Source: Candidatus Bathycorpusculum fermentans (lineage in GTDB: Archaea; Thermoproteota; Bathyarchaeia; Bathyarchaeales; Bathycorpusculaceae). From it: 16,573 nucleotides of DNA. Where the stretch lies: assembly GCA_009787175.1 (NCBI GenBank), contig WRGM01000149.1, forward strand, positions 1 to 16,573, given 5' to 3'. The position numbers were made by a program, and so were the translations under genes. Below are positions 14,947 through 16,573 of this stretch, in pieces. Position 1 is the first letter of the stretch. Each line of letters opens with the position of its first letter. A model generated the notes under the pieces. The model saw nothing but the letters and a program-made list of their open reading frames with translations, searched no databases and was not told the origin of the DNA.

Positions 14947-14980
14947 TTTCTATTATATTCCAAATCACCATAATAGGAAA
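14947..14980 (+). repeat. Inverted repeat directly after the RNase H-like gene
   Basis: TTTCTATTAT pairs with ATAATAGGAAA across 13 bases, 10-base arms with one bulged G, starting two bases after the stop codon. It may form a 3'-end hairpin in the mRNA. The rest of the 14946-15070 gap shows no gene. Confidence 0.4.
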
Positions 14981-15070
14981 ATGCCGTTTCAATCTTTCGT
15001 GTTTATGCTGATAAGATAGTGGATGACAATGTTCTTCTCACATAGTTTATGAAAAAGCAAAAATGTAACC

Positions 15071-15628
15071 ATGTTTAGATTGTTGTTGTGCATAAGTTTG
15101 GATAAAGCTGATTACTTACTTTGGAGTCGTAAATACGATAAAACATATGGATTTTTGGCACAGCGTGAACGCGAGTTAGGTTTCAAATTTCGCAAAAACA
15201 AATTCATGACTAAAACTGATTTAGCAGCTGTTGTTGACTGGATATTTCAAAATGAACCTGATAAGAAAGCACGTACTGTAGAATTGGTAAATCGTAATAG
15301 TGATGAAATTGTGGAACGCGTTTCTGGTCAAGCTTTTAATCTACCCGAAGGTAGTGACCTCTACCGCATGAACTGCTTATCCACTCTTGAAGGCGTTACA
15401 CCTGTTATTGTTAGCACAATCTTAATGTTTTTTGACCCAAAAAATTATGGCTTTTTTAACGTACGCGTATGGAAACCAATGCTTGGCAACGCACCTTCAA
15501 ATTTATTTACCGCTCTAAATTACCAAACATTCCTACTAGCCCTCAGAAAAGCAGCGAATAAACACAATTTAGATGCCCGTATAATTGATAAAGCATTATA
15601 CAAGAAAAGTGTTGATGAAACAAGATAA
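15071..15628 (+). CDS. Small HhH DNA glycosylase-superfamily-like protein
   Basis: This 185-residue, probably all-helical protein carries a recognisable helix-hairpin-helix segment, LSTLEGVTPVIVSTIL (103-118), followed by FDPKNYGFFNVRVW (121-134). That mirrors the HhH-GPD glycosylase layout, in which the hairpin is followed by a loop carrying the catalytic Asp. Here Asn130 occupies the position where I would expect that Asp, so base excision activity may be lost or the alignment may be off. An 'MTKTDLAAVVDWIF' segment (46-59) and 'VSGQAFNL' (84-91) belong to the same family of short archaeal and bacterial proteins of unknown function. No iron-sulfur cysteines are seen. The start is uncertain: the first residues (MFRLLLCIS) are untypical, and a TTG at 15098 would give a start nearer to the conserved region. 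The stop lies 21 bases from that of converging rpsJ. Confidence 0.55.
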   Translation: MFRLLLCISLDKADYLLWSRKYDKTYGFLAQRERELGFKFRKNKFMTKTDLAAVVDWIFQNEPDKKARTVELVNRNSDEIVERVSGQAFNLPEGSDLYRMNCLSTLEGVTPVIVSTILMFFDPKNYGFFNVRVWKPMLGNAPSNLFTALNYQTFLLALRKAANKHNLDARIIDKALYKKSVDETR

Positions 15629-15644
15629 AAGAAAATTTAAAGAA

Positions 15645-15651
15645 TTTTTTT
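15645..15651 (+). terminator. T-run terminator between the HhH-like gene and rpsJ
   Basis: Seven T follow the HhH-like stop and overlap the last codon of converging rpsJ. The complementary strand is T-rich at 15615-15640, so both converging transcripts can end here. Confidence 0.4.
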
Positions 15652-15958
15652 AGATTAATTCTATAGTTACGTGTACTTCTTCTGGTACGCGTATACGCAT
15701 GATGCGTCTCATGACACGTTCTTCAGAGTCTATGTCAATTAAGCGTTTGTGTATGCGCATTTCCCATCGATCCCATGTAGTTGTACCTTCACCACAAGGT
15801 GTTTTAAGAACTGGAACACGTAGGCGCTTTGTTGGTAGTGGTACCGGACCGTTAATCTTTACACCTGTTTTTGTAGCTATGCTTTTGAGTTCCTCACAAA
15901 CCTCTTCAAGTTTACCATAATCGGTACTTGTGAGGCGTATTCGTGCTTTTCTTACCAT
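15650..15958 (-). CDS. rpsJ: Small ribosomal subunit protein uS10
   Basis: This is archaeal-type ribosomal protein S10 (102 residues, full length), a component of the 30S head. Diagnostic segments are ARIRLTSTDYGKLEEVCEEL at the start, NGPVPLPTKRLRVP in the long tRNA-proximal loop, and WEMRIHKRLIDI before the end. In most archaea this gene directly follows the EF-1alpha gene in the str-type operon. Here about 400 bases without a gene lie upstream, and no elongation factor is in the window, so it is transcribed alone. A TATA-like element on the minus strand (CTTTTTAAAG, about 16010-16019) would start the transcript about 30 bases before the ATG. There is no clear Shine-Dalgarno. It converges on the HhH-like gene. 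Confidence 0.96.
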   Translation of the reverse strand: MVRKARIRLTSTDYGKLEEVCEELKSIATKTGVKINGPVPLPTKRLRVPVLKTPCGEGTTTWDRWEMRIHKRLIDIDSEERVMRRIMRIRVPEEVHVTIELI

Positions 15959-16360
15959 TTTTTGAACGTCAATCCCGCTTTATTGCAATCCTTAGATTCA
16001 ATAACGCACTTTAAAAAGCTATCGTAACATAAACCCATGTTAGAGGCTCATATAAGCTCAAAGTGCTAATTGATAATGGATTTTAAATTAACCCTTCCCT
16101 ACTTAATACACAAATAAATAGTTTATCAAAAAATATCCAAATTAACAAGTCATAACACATACAAAATACACATTACACAGCGTAGTATAAGCAATTTGTT
16201 CACATTTTCTATTTTAATCACATTAATATCTTAAACACAATGCTTACTAACAATTCACCTGTAACTCTATCCCTCTTTATAATATTGATATTTTAGGTAG
16301 ACGTTTTTTCTCGAGAAAGGTTAATTAGTCTAATGATATGTATACTTTCGGCGTTTAAAA
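15959..16360. other. AT-rich intergenic region without a recognisable gene
   Basis: About 400 bases between the divergent rpsJ and tRNA-Asp starts. It holds the likely rpsJ promoter near 16010-16019, a perfect 12-base palindrome TTTCTCGAGAAA (16307-16318), and a purine-rich BRE-like plus TTAATTAG stretch (16313-16328) or GATATGTATACTT (16336-16348) that could drive the tRNA. The only open frames are short and unconvincing. I see no structured RNA. Confidence 0.5.
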
Positions 16361-16438
16361 GCTCGGGTAGTATAGTTCGGTCTAGTATATGCGGCTGTCG
16401 CCCGTAGGACCCGGGTCCGAATCCCGGCCCGAGCGCCA
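16361..16438 (+). tRNA. tRNA-Asp (GTC), CCA encoded
   Basis: A full cloverleaf can be drawn. The acceptor stem GCTCGGG/CCCGAGC is perfect. The D stem is weak (G-U, U-A, A-U, U-G). The anticodon stem TGCGG/CCGTA has a G-U pair, with loop CTGTCGC, anticodon GTC at 16397-16399. The variable loop has four bases, and the T stem CCGGG/CCCGG is perfect. Discriminator G at 16435 is expected for aspartate, and CCA is encoded at 16436-16438. No intron is present. One oddity: the T loop reads TCCGAAT, so the nearly invariant U55 is C (16417). Either this gene is a variant or degenerating copy, or the base is an error. An integrase-like start lies about 80 bases downstream. Confidence 0.9.
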
Positions 16439-16517
16439 TCATTCCAAGTACATATCCTCTCCTCAAATTGGTAAATTACAAATTCCGATTTTTAAATTCT
16501 CAAAAAATAATAAGCGC

Positions 16518-16573
16518 ATGAACACCAATGAACCAATTCACGACTACGACCAACGCCTCATAAGAGCCCGCCG
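16518..16573 (+). CDS. Partial CDS, possible archaeal tyrosine recombinase/integrase N-terminus
   Basis: Only the first 18 codons are in the window: MNTNEPIHDYDQRLIRAR. The IHDYDQRL-x-x-AR pattern resembles the N-terminus of archaeal phage-type integrases, which often begin with an 'I-x-x-Y-(E/D)-x-R-L-x-x-A' helix. Its position just downstream of a tRNA 3' end also suits an integrase. A TATA-like TTTTTAAATT (16490-16499) lies about 25 bases before the ATG, predicting a leaderless transcript. No Shine-Dalgarno is seen. With so few residues, the assignment is tentative. Confidence 0.4.
   Translation, partial: MNTNEPIHDYDQRLIRAR

Noticed and set aside
14946..15070. C/D box guide RNA suggested by CTGATAA and GGATGAC
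   Set aside because: The boxes do not match C and D consensus in the right order and no terminal stem is visible.
15959..16360. CRISPR leader or array in the AT-rich gap
   Set aside because: No repeated unit of CRISPR length is present.
16361..16438. Intron in the tRNA-Asp
   Set aside because: The anticodon loop is exactly seven bases and the cloverleaf closes without an insertion.

Overview
The window is archaeal, low in G+C, and probably from the Bathyarchaeia or a related Thermoproteota lineage. The archaeal assignment rests on an archaeal-type ribosomal protein S10, a DUF106/EMC3-type membrane protein next to a cytidylate-kinase-like gene (a pairing typical of archaeal ribosomal-protein/secY neighbourhoods), archaeal-style TATA boxes close to start codons, T-run terminators without hairpins, and a tRNA-Asp with encoded CCA. 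The lineage is inference only. The amino-acid-degrading and exporter genes would fit a host-associated or fermentative anaerobe.

Left part (1-3310): a leftward gene encodes a DUF2400/HhH-like domain fused to a PD-(D/E)XK-nuclease-like domain. Facing it is a rightward DUF106 - cytidylate kinase - MarR series. Middle part (3411-7679): a heterodimeric ABC exporter with one degenerate and one canonical ATP site, followed by a small DUF3788-like protein. Next (7911-10473): quinolinate synthase NadA converging on the nickel regulator NikR with three bases between the genes, then a stand-alone ketol-acid reductoisomerase.

Metabolic block (10500-14060): a tyrosine phenol-lyase/tryptophanase-family PLP enzyme is preceded by an 18-bp perfect palindrome lying over its predicted transcription start. 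It converges on a leftward two-gene unit, an LsrF-like class I aldolase/thiolase and a zinc-dependent MDR dehydrogenase.

Right part (14253-16573): an uncharacterised protein with an RNase H-like N-terminus, a four-cysteine zinc module and a basic tail; a small HhH-glycosylase-like protein; ribosomal protein S10 on the opposite strand and without its usual EF-1alpha neighbour; a 400-base AT-rich gap; a tRNA-Asp(GTC) with an unusual T-loop; and, at the edge, the first codons of what may be an archaeal tyrosine integrase, which would make the tRNA the boundary of an integrated element.

The best candidates for undescribed biology are the HhH-nuclease fusion, the phenol-lyase-like enzyme with its palindrome, the LsrF-like/dehydrogenase pair without other lsr genes, and the RNase H-like zinc protein. 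No CRISPR array, insertion sequence or rRNA is visible.
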